Assembly (NCBI GenBank): GCA_020853105.1
Contig: JADYZM010000077.1
Span: forward strand, 105,686 to 169,685
Direction of reading: 5' to 3'
DNA from: Flavobacteriales bacterium
GTDB taxonomy: Bacteria; Bacteroidota; Bacteroidia; Flavobacteriales_E; Vicingaceae
DNA length: 64,000 nt
A program made the translations under genes and the position numbers. This document shows, piece after piece, positions 20,038-31,436 of this stretch. Each line of letters opens with the position of its first letter. Position 1 is the stretch's first letter. The notes beneath the pieces are model-generated. The model was not told where the DNA came from and searched no databases. It was given only the letters and a program-made list of their open reading frames with translations.

Positions 20038-23000
20038 ATGGCAGGAGCAGGATTTCTAAACACCGTACTTAAAGTTTTTTTAGGAAGTAAAACCGATCGT
20101 GATTTAAAAGAATTATCACCTATAGTTGAAAAAACCAATCAAATATATCAAACCCTTCAATCAATATCTAACGATGAACTTCGGGCAAAGACTCTCGACT
20201 TTAAAGCTAGAATAGCATCAAGATTGAAACCTGATGAAGATAAAATTGCTGAAATCAAAAGTAAAATTGAAAACGATGATTCGATTGATATTCTTGCAAA
20301 AGAAGAACTCTACAATCAGAAAGATAAAATAGAAAAGGAAATTCTTACAAAAATTGAAGAAATTCTATTAGAAATACAACCCGAAGCTTTTGCAGTTGTA
20401 AAAGAAACATCAAGAAGATTTGCAGAAAATAAAGAACTAAAAGTTACAGCAACTCAATTGGATAAAGACATTGCTGCAAAACGCTCGCATGTTACTATTG
20501 ATGGTGATTCAGCAACATATCAAAACACATGGTTGGCTGCAGGTAATGAAGTGAAGTGGGATATGGTTCATTATGATGTGCAGTTGATTGGAGGGAGTGT
20601 TTTACATCAAGGAAAGATTGCTGAGATGGCTACTGGTGAAGGAAAAACATTGGTAGGAACGTTGCCCGTATATTTGAATGCATTAGCCGGAAAAGGAGTT
20701 CATTTAGTTACAGTGAATGATTATCTTGCTAAACGAGACTCGGAATGGATGGCGCCAATTTATGAATTTCATGGGTTAACAGTAGATTGTATTGACAAAC
20801 ACCAACCGAATTCAACGGAAAGAAGAAATGCATATTTGGCTGATATTACCTATGGAACGAACAATGAATTCGGATTTGATTATTTAAGAGACAATATGTC
20901 CAGATCACCTGAAGATTTAGTTCAACGCAAACACCATTTTGCTATTGTTGATGAGGTTGACTCTGTTCTTATTGATGATGCTCGTACACCATTGATTATT
21001 TCAGGACCAACCCCAAAGGGAGATAAACATGAATTTCACGAGTTAAAACCCAGAGTTGAGAAGTTATTAAACGCTCAACGAAAATTTGTAAATGAAGCAT
21101 TAAGCGAAGCAAAAAAGTTGCTTTCACCTATAATAAATAATGAAAAAATTAGCAAAGAAGATTTAGAGAAAGGCGGTTTAGCATTATTGAGAGCCCACAG
21201 AGGATTACCCAAAAACAATGCATTAATCAAATTTCTGAGTGAACATGGAATCAAAGCAGTTTTACAAAAAACTGAAAATTTTTACATGCAAGAACAAAAC
21301 AAAGAAATGCCTAAAGCTGATGCCGCTTTGTTTTTTATAGTAGATGAGAAAACCAATTCAGTAGAACTAACTGAGCAAGGTGTGGATTTGATTACCGGTT
21401 CTGGAGACGACCCAAAATTCTTTGTACTTCCCGATATTGGTTCAGAAGTGGCAGATATTGAAAAATCTACAGGATCTGAACAAGATAAATTAATCTCGAA
21501 AGAACGTGTGATTCAGGATTATTCAGTTAAATCTGAGCGAATTCACACCATAAACCAATTACTTAAAGCATACGCAATGTTTGAAAAAGATGTTGAATAT
21601 GTTGTGATTGAAAATAAAGTAAAAATTGTAGATGAGCAAACCGGTAGGATTATGGAGGGACGACGATATTCTGACGGACTACACCAAGCAATTGAAGCAA
21701 AAGAAAATGTTAAAGTTGAGGCTGCTACTCAAACGTATGCAACAGTTACTCTTCAAAACTATTTCAGAATGTACCATAAGTTATCTGGAATGACTGGTAC
21801 TGCTGAAACCGAATCACAAGAGCTATGGGATATTTATAAACTAGATGTAGTAATTATCCCCACGAATAGACCAATTCTTAGACAAGATAGAGAAGACTTG
21901 GTTTATAAAACAAAAAGAGAAAAATATACTGCTGTTATTGACGAAATAGTTACTCTCGTAAATAACAAAAGACCCGTATTGGTTGGAACAACTTCTGTTG
22001 AAATTTCAGAGTTACTCAGCCGAATGTTAAAAATGAAAGGTATTCAACATAACGTGCTGAATGCAAAACTGCACCAAAGAGAAGCTGAAATAGTTGCTAC
22101 TGCCGGAAAACCAGGAGCCGTTACAATTGCAACCAACATGGCAGGGCGGGGAACAGATATAAAATTGGGTGAAGGTGTAAAAGAAGCGGGTGGTTTAGCT
22201 ATTATCGGAACTGAACGTCATGATTCTCGTCGTGTTGACCGTCAGTTGAGGGGTAGGTCTGGTCGTCAAGGAGATCCAGGGTCATCACAGTTTTTTGTGT
22301 CGTTAGAGGACGATTTAATGCGTCTTTTCAACTCTGAAAGAATCATTCGTCTGATGGATAGAATGGGGTTAGAAGAAGGTGAAGTTATCCAACATTCAAT
22401 GGTTACAAAATCAATTGAAAGAGCACAGAAAAAAGTAGAAGAAAACAACTTTGGAATAAGAAAAAGATTGCTAGAGTATGATGATATCATGAACTCTCAA
22501 AGAGAAGTGGTTTATACCAAACGCAGAAATGCCCTTTTCGGTGAAAGACTTGGAGTTGAAATTTCCAATATGACTTACGACGTGTGTGAAGATATAGTGA
22601 AAGAATACCAAGAAGTTAGAGATTTTAATTCGTTTAAAATTGAATTGATACGAATGTTAGGAATTCAATCACCTTTTTCTGAGCAAGATTTTATTGATAG
22701 TAAAGCCGATGAATTGGTTAATGAATTACATGAAGCGACAATGAGGCATTATCAGGTTAAATCTGATTTAATTGCCCAAATGGCTTTTCCCGTTATTAAA
22801 GATGTCTTTGAAAATCAAGGTGCTCATTATGAAAATATTTTAGTACCTGTTACAGATGGAATTAAACTAATCAATATAACAACACCTCTTGAAAAAACAT
22901 ATAAAAGCAATTGCAAAGAGCTAATAATTTCAATTGAAAAAAGTGTGATTTTAGCAATGATTGATGAAGATTGGAAAGAACATTTGCGAGAAATGGATGA

Positions 23001-23379
23001 ACTAAAACAATCGGTTCAAGGTGCTGTTTATGAACAAAAAGATCCTCTTTTAATATACAAATTTGAAGCATTCAAATTATTTAATTCAATGCTGCTAAAA
23101 ATTAACAAAGAAATAGTCCGATTCCTTTTAAAAAGTGGATTGCCACAGCCCAAAGAAGGAGAGGAAGAAATAGCTGCAAAACAAGCACCAGCATTGCCCA
23201 AAAATGATGTTAGCAATCTTAAATTAAGCCGACCTGAGTACACAACATCAAGTAGTGGTTCTCCTGAAATTCCTAATCAACCAAAATCTCAGCCCGTGAG
23301 AGTTGAGAAGAAAGTGGGAAGAAATGATTTGTGTCCGTGTGGAAGCGGTAAAAAGTTTAAGCAATGTCATGGAAAATAA
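20038..23379 (+). CDS. secA: Preprotein translocase ATPase SecA
   Basis: 1113 residues, the long form typical of Bacteroidota. The Sec motor binds preproteins and drives them through SecYEG by ATP hydrolysis. Visible motifs: Walker A ATGEGKT (residues ~198-204), [12 protein letters not shown], Walker B region [19 protein letters not shown] (~305), [13 protein letters not shown] (~700), [23 protein letters not shown] split across motifs V/VI, and the C-terminal zinc-binding end [17 protein letters not shown]. Its substrates in this window would include all the signal-peptide proteins, since T9SS cargo also uses Sec first. It is transcribed alone from its own upstream promoter region. Confidence 0.98.
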   Translation: MAGAGFLNTVLKVFLGSKTDRDLKELSPIVEKTNQIYQTLQSISNDELRAKTLDFKARIASRLKPDEDKIAEIKSKIENDDSIDILAKEELYNQKDKIEKEILTKIEEILLEIQPEAFAVVKETSRRFAENKELKVTATQLDKDIAAKRSHVTIDGDSATYQNTWLAAGNEVKWDMVHYDVQLIGGSVLHQGKIAEMATGEGKTLVGTLPVYLNALAGKGVHLVTVNDYLAKRDSEWMAPIYEFHGLTVDCIDKHQPNSTERRNAYLADITYGTNNEFGFDYLRDNMSRSPEDLVQRKHHFAIVDEVDSVLIDDARTPLIISGPTPKGDKHEFHELKPRVEKLLNAQRKFVNEALSEAKKLLSPIINNEKISKEDLEKGGLALLRAHRGLPKNNALIKFLSEHGIKAVLQKTENFYMQEQNKEMPKADAALFFIVDEKTNSVELTEQGVDLITGSGDDPKFFVLPDIGSEVADIEKSTGSEQDKLISKERVIQDYSVKSERIHTINQLLKAYAMFEKDVEYVVIENKVKIVDEQTGRIMEGRRYSDGLHQAIEAKENVKVEAATQTYATVTLQNYFRMYHKLSGMTGTAETESQELWDIYKLDVVIIPTNRPILRQDREDLVYKTKREKYTAVIDEIVTLVNNKRPVLVGTTSVEISELLSRMLKMKGIQHNVLNAKLHQREAEIVATAGKPGAVTIATNMAGRGTDIKLGEGVKEAGGLAIIGTERHDSRRVDRQLRGRSGRQGDPGSSQFFVSLEDDLMRLFNSERIIRLMDRMGLEEGEVIQHSMVTKSIERAQKKVEENNFGIRKRLLEYDDIMNSQREVVYTKRRNALFGERLGVEISNMTYDVCEDIVKEYQEVRDFNSFKIELIRMLGIQSPFSEQDFIDSKADELVNELHEATMRHYQVKSDLIAQMAFPVIKDVFENQGAHYENILVPVTDGIKLINITTPLEKTYKSNCKELIISIEKSVILAMIDEDWKEHLREMDELKQSVQGAVYEQKDPLLIYKFEAFKLFNSMLLKINKEIVRFLLKSGLPQPKEGEEEIAAKQAPALPKNDVSNLKLSRPEYTTSSSGSPEIPNQPKSQPVRVEKKVGRNDLCPCGSGKKFKQCHGK

Positions 23380-23487
23380 ATTGTATTTTAAAATTTAACT
23401 TTCCAAGAATTTATTTCTTTATTTGAAATTCAAGTACTATTTTTTTAGAATAAAAATCCTAATTTTCAACGTTTCTAAAAAAATAAT

Positions 23488-26400
23488 ATGATGAAAAATA
23501 AATTATCCTTTTTTGTCGGATTGCTGTTGACTAATCTGGCATTTGCACAAACATTCAGCCCTAATTTTTTAGATGGCTCGGTAATGTTTAAGCTAAAAAA
23601 CAATGAAAAAACAATTGAGACTCAAAGAGTAAGTTTAACTGAAGTTATTAAATATGAATCACTTCAAGACTATCCGGAATTAGCAAAGGTATTTCAAAAG
23701 TATGATGTTACTTCATTAACTCGCCCTAGCTATTATACCAACAAAGAAGATTTGCAAAAAATCTATAGAGTAAAATTTAATAAATTCAGCGAAATTGATA
23801 ATCTAATCAGTGATTTACAAAAAATGGAAAATGTTGTATTCGCTGAAAAAGAACCTATATATAAAATTGATTTTGTACCAAACGATCCGCAACATACAGG
23901 AACAACCAAATGGTATCACACGTTAGTAGGTTCCGAAAATGCATGGAATACATCTCAAGGTTCAAATTCAATTAAAGTAGCTATTGTTGATAATGCTGTT
24001 GCTTGTGGACATACTGATTTAACAACATTTAAACAAAGAGACGTTGCTGATAATGATAATGACGCAACTCCTCCAGCTGTTTACACATCTGATGCAACTT
24101 GGTCTCATGGAACACATTGTGCAGGATTAGCTACCGCAGATATTAATAATGGTATTGGAATAGCATCGTTGGGTGGAAATGTTGAATTAATAGGTGTAAA
24201 ATGTACTCCAAACTCAGGAACATCTAACAGTGTATATTACTCTTATGATGGAGTTCAATGGGCATGTTCAAACGGTGCAAATGTTGTGAGTATGTCTTTT
24301 GGAGGAACATCATCCAGCTCTGCATTTCAAAATTTAATCAATAATTATCCTGATGTAGTATTCTTAGCTGCTGCAGGAAATGACGGAAATACAACAGTAA
24401 ATTATCCGGGTGGTTATACAAATGTAATTTGTGTTGGGTCAGTTGATGCAAATGATTCTCGTTCAGGTTTTTCAAACTATAACGGTTCTACACCATTCGT
24501 TGACATAGCTTCACCAGGTGGATATTCTTATGGAGGACTTCAAAGCACAGTGTATTCTGCAAGTGGAAATAGTTACGGAAAAATGGGTGGTACTTCAATG
24601 GCAACACCTTTTGCTGCAGGTTTAGCAGGATTGTTATTGAGTATTAATCCAACTCTTACGCCCGCTCAAGTTGAAAACTGTTTAATTACTACCGGAGTAA
24701 CTATTTCTGGTAATATCGGACCAAGAATTGATGCTGCAGCTGCTGTAGCATGTGCAGCTGCCACACTGACGGGAGATCCACTTCCTCAGTTTTCAGGCTC
24801 ACCAACTTCAATTTATGTTGGTCAATCGGTTCAGTTTATAGACCAATCAGGAGATGGAGGAAATACTATTACTGCTTGGCAGTGGTCGTTTCCCGGTGGA
24901 ACTCCTGCCAGCTACACAGGACAAAATCCTCCTGCAATAACCTATAGTGCTACAGGTCAATACGATGTAACTCTTACTGTTACTAACTCACAAAGTCAAC
25001 AATCACTAACCAAAACTCAATACATTAACGTTAGTTTAGATCCTTATGGAAACTGGATACCTCAAGCTACTGCTTTCTCACAAGCATCACGAGGAATAAC
25101 TCATATTGATATTGTTGATATTAACACAGTTTGGGCTTTAGCTTATGATGGGTCAGGAGGAGGAGCAAATGTTCAACAATTTACTAAAACAACTAACGGT
25201 GGAACCACTTGGACTCCTCAAAATATCAATGTTGGAAATACTGGTTTAGGAATATCTATGATTAGTGCTATAGATGCTACAACTGCTTGGTTGGCTGCTT
25301 ATCCTAATGCCGGAGGACAAACGGGTGGTATTTGGAAAACAACTAACGGTGGTACAACATGGACTAGACAAACTTCTGCAACCTATACCAATGCATCATC
25401 ATTTACAAATGTTGTCCATTTTTGGAACGCAAATGATGGTTTCTGCCAAGGAGACCCAATAAGTAATGAGTTTGAACTTTACACAACCACAAATGGTGGT
25501 ACAAACTGGACAGCAGTTCCTGCGGCAAATATTCCAAATCCTTTAAGTGGTGAATATGGCTATACTAGAGATATTGAAGTTATAGGTGATGTCGTTTGGT
25601 TTGGAACAAACAAAGGTAGATTATACCATTCTACAAATAAAGGATTGAATTGGTCTGTTTATCAAACCCCTGAAACAGATATGCAAAATGCTAAATACTC
25701 ATTCAAAGATGCAAACAATGGTATTTTGATTACAGGTGGAAATGTATATAAAACAACCAATGCCGGAGCGAACTGGACACAAATAACAACAACTGGTTCG
25801 ATTTTCACTAGTGGGTTATGTTGGATAGAAGGAACTGATATTATTTTCACCACAGGTGGGGGAGGAAGTGTAGGTTCTTCATATAGCCAAGATGGTGGTG
25901 TTACTTGGAACATAATTGATACTGACCAACATACCTATTGCGAATTTATTAATCCTGTAGTTGGATGGTCGGGTTGGTTTAATACAAATGCAACAACCGG
26001 TGGAATTTGGAAATGGAATAGCTTACAAAGTGCATTAACTCCTGATTTCAGTGCTACTCCAATGCAGGTTTGCGTTGGACAGGAAGTGCAATTTACTGAT
26101 TTAACTACAGGTGGTACTCCGGTAAGTTATTCTTGGAATTTTTATGGTGGAGTTGCTGATGATTCTACTATTGCAAATCCTAAAGTTACTTACGCAACAG
26201 CTGGAAATTATGATGTTGAATTAACTGTTAATGATGGTATTCAAGATGTATCTAAGAAAATGTTTGGATATATAACAGTTGTTGGTGCTGCACCTGCAGT
26301 TCCATCATTTATTGTTGGTAATATGAATCCATGTAATGGGGATACTACTTTGTATTCAACCAATTCAATTGCTGGTGTTACATATACTTGGACTCTACCG

Positions 26401-26787
26401 GTTGACTGGACAGGATCTAGTACTTCAAACAGTATTTCTGTAATTGTAGGAACATCTGGAACTATTTCTGTTTCTGCAACAAATGCTTGCGGTTCTAGTG
26501 CGAATCTTGATTCTGCCGCTGTTGTCTCTTGTAATGTTGGAATTGACAATAATACATCTGCTGGAATTGAATTCTATCCAAATCCAGCCTCAGAGGTATT
26601 AACTTTGAAAGTAAATACTTCTCAAATTGGGAATAATATCAAATTAATTGATATGTTGGGTAAAGTTGTGTTTGTTGATAGAATAACAAGTACTGCTCAC
26701 TTAATTAACGTTGAAAGTTTACCACAAGGTATGTATTATATCAAAGTAGATGGAATAGAGTCTCCATTTAAATTTGTTAAAGAGTAA
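23488..26787 (+). CDS. Secreted subtilisin-family (S8) protease with PKD and propeller domains, T9SS type A sorting domain
   Basis: 1099 residues. In order: signal peptide (LLLTNLAFAQ); inhibitor-like prodomain to ~130; S8 catalytic domain with Asp168 (VAIVDNAV), His207 (SHGTHCAGLA), the oxyanion Asn (AAAGNDG) and Ser370 (GGTSMATPFAAG); a PKD domain (~430-510, AWQWSFPGGTP); a beta-propeller with YCF48/BNR-like TTNGGTTWT units (~515-850); a second PKD (~855-935); an Ig-like stretch; and a C-terminal T9SS type A signal (IEFYPNPASEVLTLKV ... LPQGMYYIKV). The catalytic triad is intact, although the usual DTG after the first Asp is DNA. Expected to be cell-surface bound or released, degrading extracellular protein. 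It ends at a bidirectional terminator shared with gcvP. Confidence 0.93.
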   Translation: MMKNKLSFFVGLLLTNLAFAQTFSPNFLDGSVMFKLKNNEKTIETQRVSLTEVIKYESLQDYPELAKVFQKYDVTSLTRPSYYTNKEDLQKIYRVKFNKFSEIDNLISDLQKMENVVFAEKEPIYKIDFVPNDPQHTGTTKWYHTLVGSENAWNTSQGSNSIKVAIVDNAVACGHTDLTTFKQRDVADNDNDATPPAVYTSDATWSHGTHCAGLATADINNGIGIASLGGNVELIGVKCTPNSGTSNSVYYSYDGVQWACSNGANVVSMSFGGTSSSSAFQNLINNYPDVVFLAAAGNDGNTTVNYPGGYTNVICVGSVDANDSRSGFSNYNGSTPFVDIASPGGYSYGGLQSTVYSASGNSYGKMGGTSMATPFAAGLAGLLLSINPTLTPAQVENCLITTGVTISGNIGPRIDAAAAVACAAATLTGDPLPQFSGSPTSIYVGQSVQFIDQSGDGGNTITAWQWSFPGGTPASYTGQNPPAITYSATGQYDVTLTVTNSQSQQSLTKTQYINVSLDPYGNWIPQATAFSQASRGITHIDIVDINTVWALAYDGSGGGANVQQFTKTTNGGTTWTPQNINVGNTGLGISMISAIDATTAWLAAYPNAGGQTGGIWKTTNGGTTWTRQTSATYTNASSFTNVVHFWNANDGFCQGDPISNEFELYTTTNGGTNWTAVPAANIPNPLSGEYGYTRDIEVIGDVVWFGTNKGRLYHSTNKGLNWSVYQTPETDMQNAKYSFKDANNGILITGGNVYKTTNAGANWTQITTTGSIFTSGLCWIEGTDIIFTTGGGGSVGSSYSQDGGVTWNIIDTDQHTYCEFINPVVGWSGWFNTNATTGGIWKWNSLQSALTPDFSATPMQVCVGQEVQFTDLTTGGTPVSYSWNFYGGVADDSTIANPKVTYATAGNYDVELTVNDGIQDVSKKMFGYITVVGAAPAVPSFIVGNMNPCNGDTTLYSTNSIAGVTYTWTLPVDWTGSSTSNSISVIVGTSGTISVSATNACGSSANLDSAAVVSCNVGIDNNTSAGIEFYPNPASEVLTLKVNTSQIGNNIKLIDMLGKVVFVDRITSTAHLINVESLPQGMYYIKVDGIESPFKFVKE

Positions 26788-26804
26788 CCCAAGAAAAGGT
26801 TATA

Positions 26805-26840
26805 AAAAGAAAAGGCAGTCATTTGACTGCCTTTTCTTTT
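26805..26840. terminator. Bidirectional terminator between the subtilase gene and gcvP
   Basis: A 16-pair stem (core GGCAGTC / GACTGCC) with loop ATTT; its arms are A-rich on one side and T-rich on the other, so it can terminate both convergent genes. Confidence 0.85.
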
Positions 26841-26858
26841 GTTTTATATTGTTGCGAT

Positions 26859-29723
26859 TTATGCTTCTGATTCCATGTAATCTTCGATGGGATTACAACT
26901 ACAAACGAGGTTTCTATCTCCAAATGCATTATCAACACGTGCAACAGTTGGCCAATATTTAGCTTCTCTTAGCCAATTCAATGGATAGGCAGCTTTCTGT
27001 CTTGAATATTTATGATTCCAATCATCAGCAGTAATCTCATGAGATGTATGAGGGGAGTTGTGCAAAACATTATCCTCTTTATCGGCAGTGCCCGAAATAA
27101 TTTCATTAACTTCAGCCTTAATGCTAATCATAACTTCAATAAATCTATCTAATTCCTCTTTGCTTTCACTTTCTGTAGGTTCGACCATTAAAGTACCTGC
27201 AACTGGAAACGAAACAGTAGGAGCATGAAATCCATAATCCATCAATCGTTTAGCAATATCAGTTACGTCAACACCTGATGCTTGTTTAAAATCACGACAT
27301 TCTAAAATCATTTCATGAGCAACCCTTCCATTTCCGTTGGTATATAAAATACCGTAATGCTTTTCGAGTTTAGATTTCATGTAGTTTGCATTTAGAATTG
27401 CATATTGAGTTGATTTTTTCAATCCTTCAGTTCCCAACATTTTTATGTATGCGTAAGAAATCAAACAAACATAAGCACTTCCCCAAGGAGCAGCAGATAT
27501 GGCTGTGATTGCATGGTCTCCACCTACTTTAACAACAGGATTTGAAGGTAAAAATGGTGTTAAATGTTTAGCAACTCCAATTGGTCCAACCCCAGGCCCA
27601 CCACCACCGTGTGGTATAGCAAAAGTTTTGTGTAGATTGAGGTGGCAAACATCGGCTCCAATATTAGCTGGATTGGTTAAGCCTACTTGAGCATTCATAT
27701 TTGCACCATCCATATACACTTGACCTCCGTTTTGATGAATGATGTTTGTTATTTCTATTATACTTTCCTCGAAAACACCATGAGTTGATGGGTACGTAAC
27801 CATTACACAAGATAAGTTGTCTTTGTGTTGTTCTGCTTTTGCTTTAAGGTCTGCAACATCAATGTTTCCATTTTCATCACATTTTGTTACAACTACTTCC
27901 ATTCCTGCCATTACAGCACTAGCAGGATTAGTTCCATGTGCTGAAGAAGGAATTAAAGCAATATTTCTATGGAAATCATTTCTGCTTTCATGATAAGCTC
28001 TAATAACCATTAATCCTGCATATTCGCCTTGTGCACCAGAATTAGGTTGAAGCGAAACAGCATCAAAACCTGTAATTTCTGCTAAATTTTTCGCCAACTC
28101 GTTTAACATTTCTTGGTAACCTTGTGCTTGTTCAAAGGGTACAAATGGATGAATTGAAGCCCATTCTACCCACCCCAACGGTATTAATTCTGTTGCAGCA
28201 TTGAGTTTCATAGTACATGAACCCAAAGAAATCATAGAATGAGTTAATGATAAATCTTTATTTTCTAATCTTTTGATGTATCTCATCATTTCAGATTCTG
28301 AGTGGTATTTTTTAAATACTTCGTGAGTTAAAAATTCAGATTTTCTGGTTAATGATGTGGGTATTCCTTGAACAGTATTGCTTGAGCTAGAAGTTTTACC
28401 TAGGGTAGCAGCAAAAACAGATGCAATTGCATCGATATCTTGTTCATTTTCAGTTTCTCCAATACTTATTGAAATTGTGTTTCCCGAATAATAGAAATTC
28501 ATTTCTTTAGAAAGAGCCAACGAATTAATTTTTTGTAATTGGTCAGTTGTTACTTCAACAGTAAGGGTGTCAAAAAATGTATCGTTTATTCTTCTTAAAC
28601 CTAATTCATCGAGTTTTGATGCTAATTTTCCAGTCAGAGTATGGATGGTTTTGGCAATATTTTTAATGCCTTCTGAACCGTGATATACAGCATACATTCC
28701 TGCAATTACAGCTAATAGAACTTGAGCAGTACAAATATTAGAAGTTGCTTTATCTCTTTTGATGTGCTGCTCTCTGGTTTGAAGAGCCATTCTTAAAGCT
28801 CTGTTGCCTTTTGCATCAATTGAAACTCCAATAATCCTTCCCGGCATGGTTCTTTTGTATTCATCTTTTGTTGCAAAGTAGGCAGCGTGTGGACCTCCGT
28901 ATCCCATAGGCACACCAAATCGCTGTGAAGTGCCAACAACGATATCAGCGCCCCATTCTCCAGGAGGTGTGAGTAGTGCTAAGCTTAATAAATCAGCAGC
29001 AACAACCACTAAACAACCATTGCTATGGGCTTTTTCAGTAAAATTTTTGTAATCATTTATTTGCCCGTTTACATCAGGATATTGAACTATTGCCCCAAAA
29101 ACCTTTTCGTTAAATTCAAAAGTTGAATGATCGCCAATAATCAATTCAATGTTAAGAGGAATTGATCGTGTTTTAAGTAAGTCAATTGTTTGTGGTAAAC
29201 ATTTGTTGGATACAAAAAATTGATTTGCTCCAGCATTTTTTGCTTCTTTGCTTCTGTTTGCATAAGCCATAATCATAGCCTCTCCAGCAGCAGTACCTTC
29301 ATCTAACAATGAAGCATTTGCTATTTCCATTCCTGTAAAGTCTAAAATCATGGTTTGAAAATTAAGCAATGCCTCAAGACGACCCTGAGAAATTTCAGCC
29401 TGATAAGGTGTGTAGGCGGTGTACCATCCCGGATTTTCAAAAATATTTCTTTTGATTACTGATGGTAATATTGTGTTGTAATAACCTAATCCAATATAAG
29501 ATTTATAAATTTTATTTTTATTAGATAGCGTTTTTATATGGTTCAAATACTCAAATTCAGTTAAAGGGGCATCAAGATTTAACTCTTTTTGGAGCCTTAT
29601 TTTAGAAGGAATTGTTTGGTTTATTAATTCGTCAATTGAATTGACTCCAATTGCGGATAACATTTCTTTTGTATCAGATTCTCTTGGTCCGATGTGTCGA
29701 GATGAAAATTTTTGAGCTGCCAT
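26859..29723 (-). CDS. gcvP: Glycine dehydrogenase (decarboxylating), P protein of the glycine cleavage system
   Basis: 954 residues, full-length fused (alpha-beta) P protein. It decarboxylates glycine with PLP and passes the aminomethyl group to lipoylated H protein, feeding one-carbon metabolism. The start [22 protein letters not shown] is typical; the PLP lysine is Lys699 in [16 protein letters not shown]. The C-terminal half carries [12 protein letters not shown] and [13 protein letters not shown]. gcvT and gcvH are not adjacent, so this is a stand-alone gene with its own well-formed promoter upstream. Confidence 0.97.
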   Translation of the reverse strand: MAAQKFSSRHIGPRESDTKEMLSAIGVNSIDELINQTIPSKIRLQKELNLDAPLTEFEYLNHIKTLSNKNKIYKSYIGLGYYNTILPSVIKRNIFENPGWYTAYTPYQAEISQGRLEALLNFQTMILDFTGMEIANASLLDEGTAAGEAMIMAYANRSKEAKNAGANQFFVSNKCLPQTIDLLKTRSIPLNIELIIGDHSTFEFNEKVFGAIVQYPDVNGQINDYKNFTEKAHSNGCLVVVAADLLSLALLTPPGEWGADIVVGTSQRFGVPMGYGGPHAAYFATKDEYKRTMPGRIIGVSIDAKGNRALRMALQTREQHIKRDKATSNICTAQVLLAVIAGMYAVYHGSEGIKNIAKTIHTLTGKLASKLDELGLRRINDTFFDTLTVEVTTDQLQKINSLALSKEMNFYYSGNTISISIGETENEQDIDAIASVFAATLGKTSSSSNTVQGIPTSLTRKSEFLTHEVFKKYHSESEMMRYIKRLENKDLSLTHSMISLGSCTMKLNAATELIPLGWVEWASIHPFVPFEQAQGYQEMLNELAKNLAEITGFDAVSLQPNSGAQGEYAGLMVIRAYHESRNDFHRNIALIPSSAHGTNPASAVMAGMEVVVTKCDENGNIDVADLKAKAEQHKDNLSCVMVTYPSTHGVFEESIIEITNIIHQNGGQVYMDGANMNAQVGLTNPANIGADVCHLNLHKTFAIPHGGGGPGVGPIGVAKHLTPFLPSNPVVKVGGDHAITAISAAPWGSAYVCLISYAYIKMLGTEGLKKSTQYAILNANYMKSKLEKHYGILYTNGNGRVAHEMILECRDFKQASGVDVTDIAKRLMDYGFHAPTVSFPVAGTLMVEPTESESKEELDRFIEVMISIKAEVNEIISGTADKEDNVLHNSPHTSHEITADDWNHKYSRQKAAYPLNWLREAKYWPTVARVDNAFGDRNLVCSCNPIEDYMESEA

Positions 29724-29755
29724 TGTATATGTTTTGATTAAAATAAATGAGAAAA

Positions 29756-29785
29756 CAAATGTAGTAAAAACCTCTTTTAAAACAA
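29756..29785 (-). promoter_or_regulatory. Promoter of gcvP (TTG-N19-TACATTTG)
   Basis: Read on the minus strand: TTG (29785-29783), 19 bases, then TACATTTG (29763-29756). This matches the Bacteroidota -33/-7 consensus in both motif and spacing, 33 bases before the gcvP start. It is one of the best promoter matches in the window. Confidence 0.6.
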
Positions 29786-29825
29786 GTGAAATACTCGATT
29801 TCCTACGTGGAAATTAGAACAAATT

Positions 29826-30614
29826 TTATTTAATTTCCGAAGGAATCAAACAAACAGGAATGGGATTTATTTTGTGTTGATTTGTTTGATTGAGTTTTGA
29901 AAATATTGATAAAACTTCAGTTTCTCGTTGTGTAAGGTTCTTCTTAATTGTTTTGTTTTCTAAGAAAGACATTGCCCATTCCAATTCCGGATACGAAGCA
30001 CCTATTTGGTCTTGGTCTGTTCTTTCATCTCCAAAAAGACCATCTGTTGGGGGGGCATTTAAAATAGCTTCAATAATGTTTAGGTATTTTCCAATTTGAT
30101 ATACTTCAGACTTGGTTAAGTCAGCAATGGGGCTAAGGTCAACTCCACCATCACCGTATTTTGTAAAAAAACCAATTCCAAAATCTTCTATTTTGTTGCC
30201 GGTTCCAACAACCAAACAATGGTTTATTTGAGCATAATAATACAAAGTTAACATTCTCAATCTGGATCGTGTGTTTGCTAAAGCCAATTTGTCAAGTTCA
30301 TCATTTTGGTTTGAATTGACGGACTCGATAAAAGTTTTAAATGTTGGAGTTAAATCGACTTGTATTGAATTTACATTTATAAAATTAGTCTTTAGAAAAT
30401 TGATGTGATTTTTAGCTCTATTCACTTGTTTTATGTCCTGAAAAATTGGTAATTCCAAACAGATTACTTTCAAACCCGTTTTTGCTGCCAACGTTGATGT
30501 TACGGCTGAATCAATTCCGCCTGATATGCCAATTACAAAGCCTTTAACATTTGCTTTTTTTGCGTAATCTAAAAGCCAATTGGTTATGTAAGATATTACT
30601 TTTTCTGTATTCAA
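29826..30614 (-). CDS. nadE: NAD(+) synthase, ammonia-dependent type
   Basis: 262 residues. It amidates nicotinic acid adenine dinucleotide to NAD with ATP, the last step of NAD synthesis. The PP-loop SGGIDSAV (residues ~30-37) and the substrate segment NTRSRLRMLTLYYYAQ, GTGNKIEDFGIGFFTKYGDGGVD split over the active site are clear. It lacks the N-terminal nitrilase (glutaminase) domain of the long form, so it should use free ammonia. It starts 4 bases after the stop of the upstream barrel-protein gene, forming a two-gene operon. nadE close to gldB is an arrangement I associate with flavobacteria. Confidence 0.95.
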   Translation of the reverse strand: MNTEKVISYITNWLLDYAKKANVKGFVIGISGGIDSAVTSTLAAKTGLKVICLELPIFQDIKQVNRAKNHINFLKTNFINVNSIQVDLTPTFKTFIESVNSNQNDELDKLALANTRSRLRMLTLYYYAQINHCLVVGTGNKIEDFGIGFFTKYGDGGVDLSPIADLTKSEVYQIGKYLNIIEAILNAPPTDGLFGDERTDQDQIGASYPELEWAMSFLENKTIKKNLTQRETEVLSIFSKLNQTNQHKINPIPVCLIPSEIK

Positions 30615-30618
30615 TTTA

Positions 30619-31395
30619 TTAGAAATAAATTCCTAAATCAATAGAAAAATAATTGAGTGTTGACTCAATCTCTTTGTCTGTATAAACAGCTTTTCCGTCA
30701 CTCCCAATTAAGGCTTTTCCTAGAGGACTTAGGGCGTTTGTTTTACCTTTTAGAATATCAATAAATCCATTGTGATACGATACTCCAAACATAATGTTTG
30801 TATTTCCACTCAGGTTGTATTCTGCTCCTGCACCAATAACTAAGTTCATGTTGAATAGAGTAATGTCGCTTCCGTTATCCACATCTGTTTTTTTAATACC
30901 ACTTTGGTCAACGTATTCATAGTCAGCTTTTGAATTGTATTTAATTCCGGCTAAAAACCCAAACGTTCCGTAATAAGTCATATACCCGATTTCATTTGTT
31001 CTCAATTTTAGCATCAGAGGGATATCTATGTATTTAGTGTTTATTTCTTGCTTTATTTCAGATGGAACCAAAACTCCTGAATTGTCAAAAACACCTTCGT
31101 AAATCATCTTTCCACCCACATTATTTATGTTAAACCCAGTGGAAATCAAGTAATTTTTAGCTAAGAAAAATTCTGTAGAAAGCCCATAGGCAAATCCAAA
31201 ACGAGTGCCATTGTTGTCATAACCGGTTGTATTCAGCCCCAACCAAGCAATATTTGGAGAAAAGTGTAGTCCAAATCGAAACGAAGGAACGTCTTTGTTG
31301 AATTTAACCTCAGGGTCGTTATTATCTTGTGCAGAAAGGTTAAAAAATAGTGTTCCAAATAAGGTTAAAGTGAGTAATTTTGCTTTAAAATTCAT
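30619..31395 (-). CDS. Outer-membrane beta-barrel protein (porin-like, OMP_b-brl family)
   Basis: 258 residues with signal peptide (LFGTLFFNLSAQ). The pattern FRFGLHFSPNIAWLG, FGFAYGLSTEFFLAKNYLISTGF, YIDIPLMLKLRT and GAGAEYNLS belongs to the small barrel family common in Bacteroidota; the final strand ends in Phe (DLGIYF). The family has no defined transport role. It is the first gene of a tight pair with nadE and divergent from gldB across only 41 bases, so the two promoters must overlap. Confidence 0.8.
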   Translation of the reverse strand: MNFKAKLLTLTLFGTLFFNLSAQDNNDPEVKFNKDVPSFRFGLHFSPNIAWLGLNTTGYDNNGTRFGFAYGLSTEFFLAKNYLISTGFNINNVGGKMIYEGVFDNSGVLVPSEIKQEINTKYIDIPLMLKLRTNEIGYMTYYGTFGFLAGIKYNSKADYEYVDQSGIKKTDVDNGSDITLFNMNLVIGAGAEYNLSGNTNIMFGVSYHNGFIDILKGKTNALSPLGKALIGSDGKAVYTDKEIESTLNYFSIDLGIYF

Positions 31396-31436
31396 GTTAG
31401 TTAAATTTATTCAAAATTAAGTCTAAATAATACCAA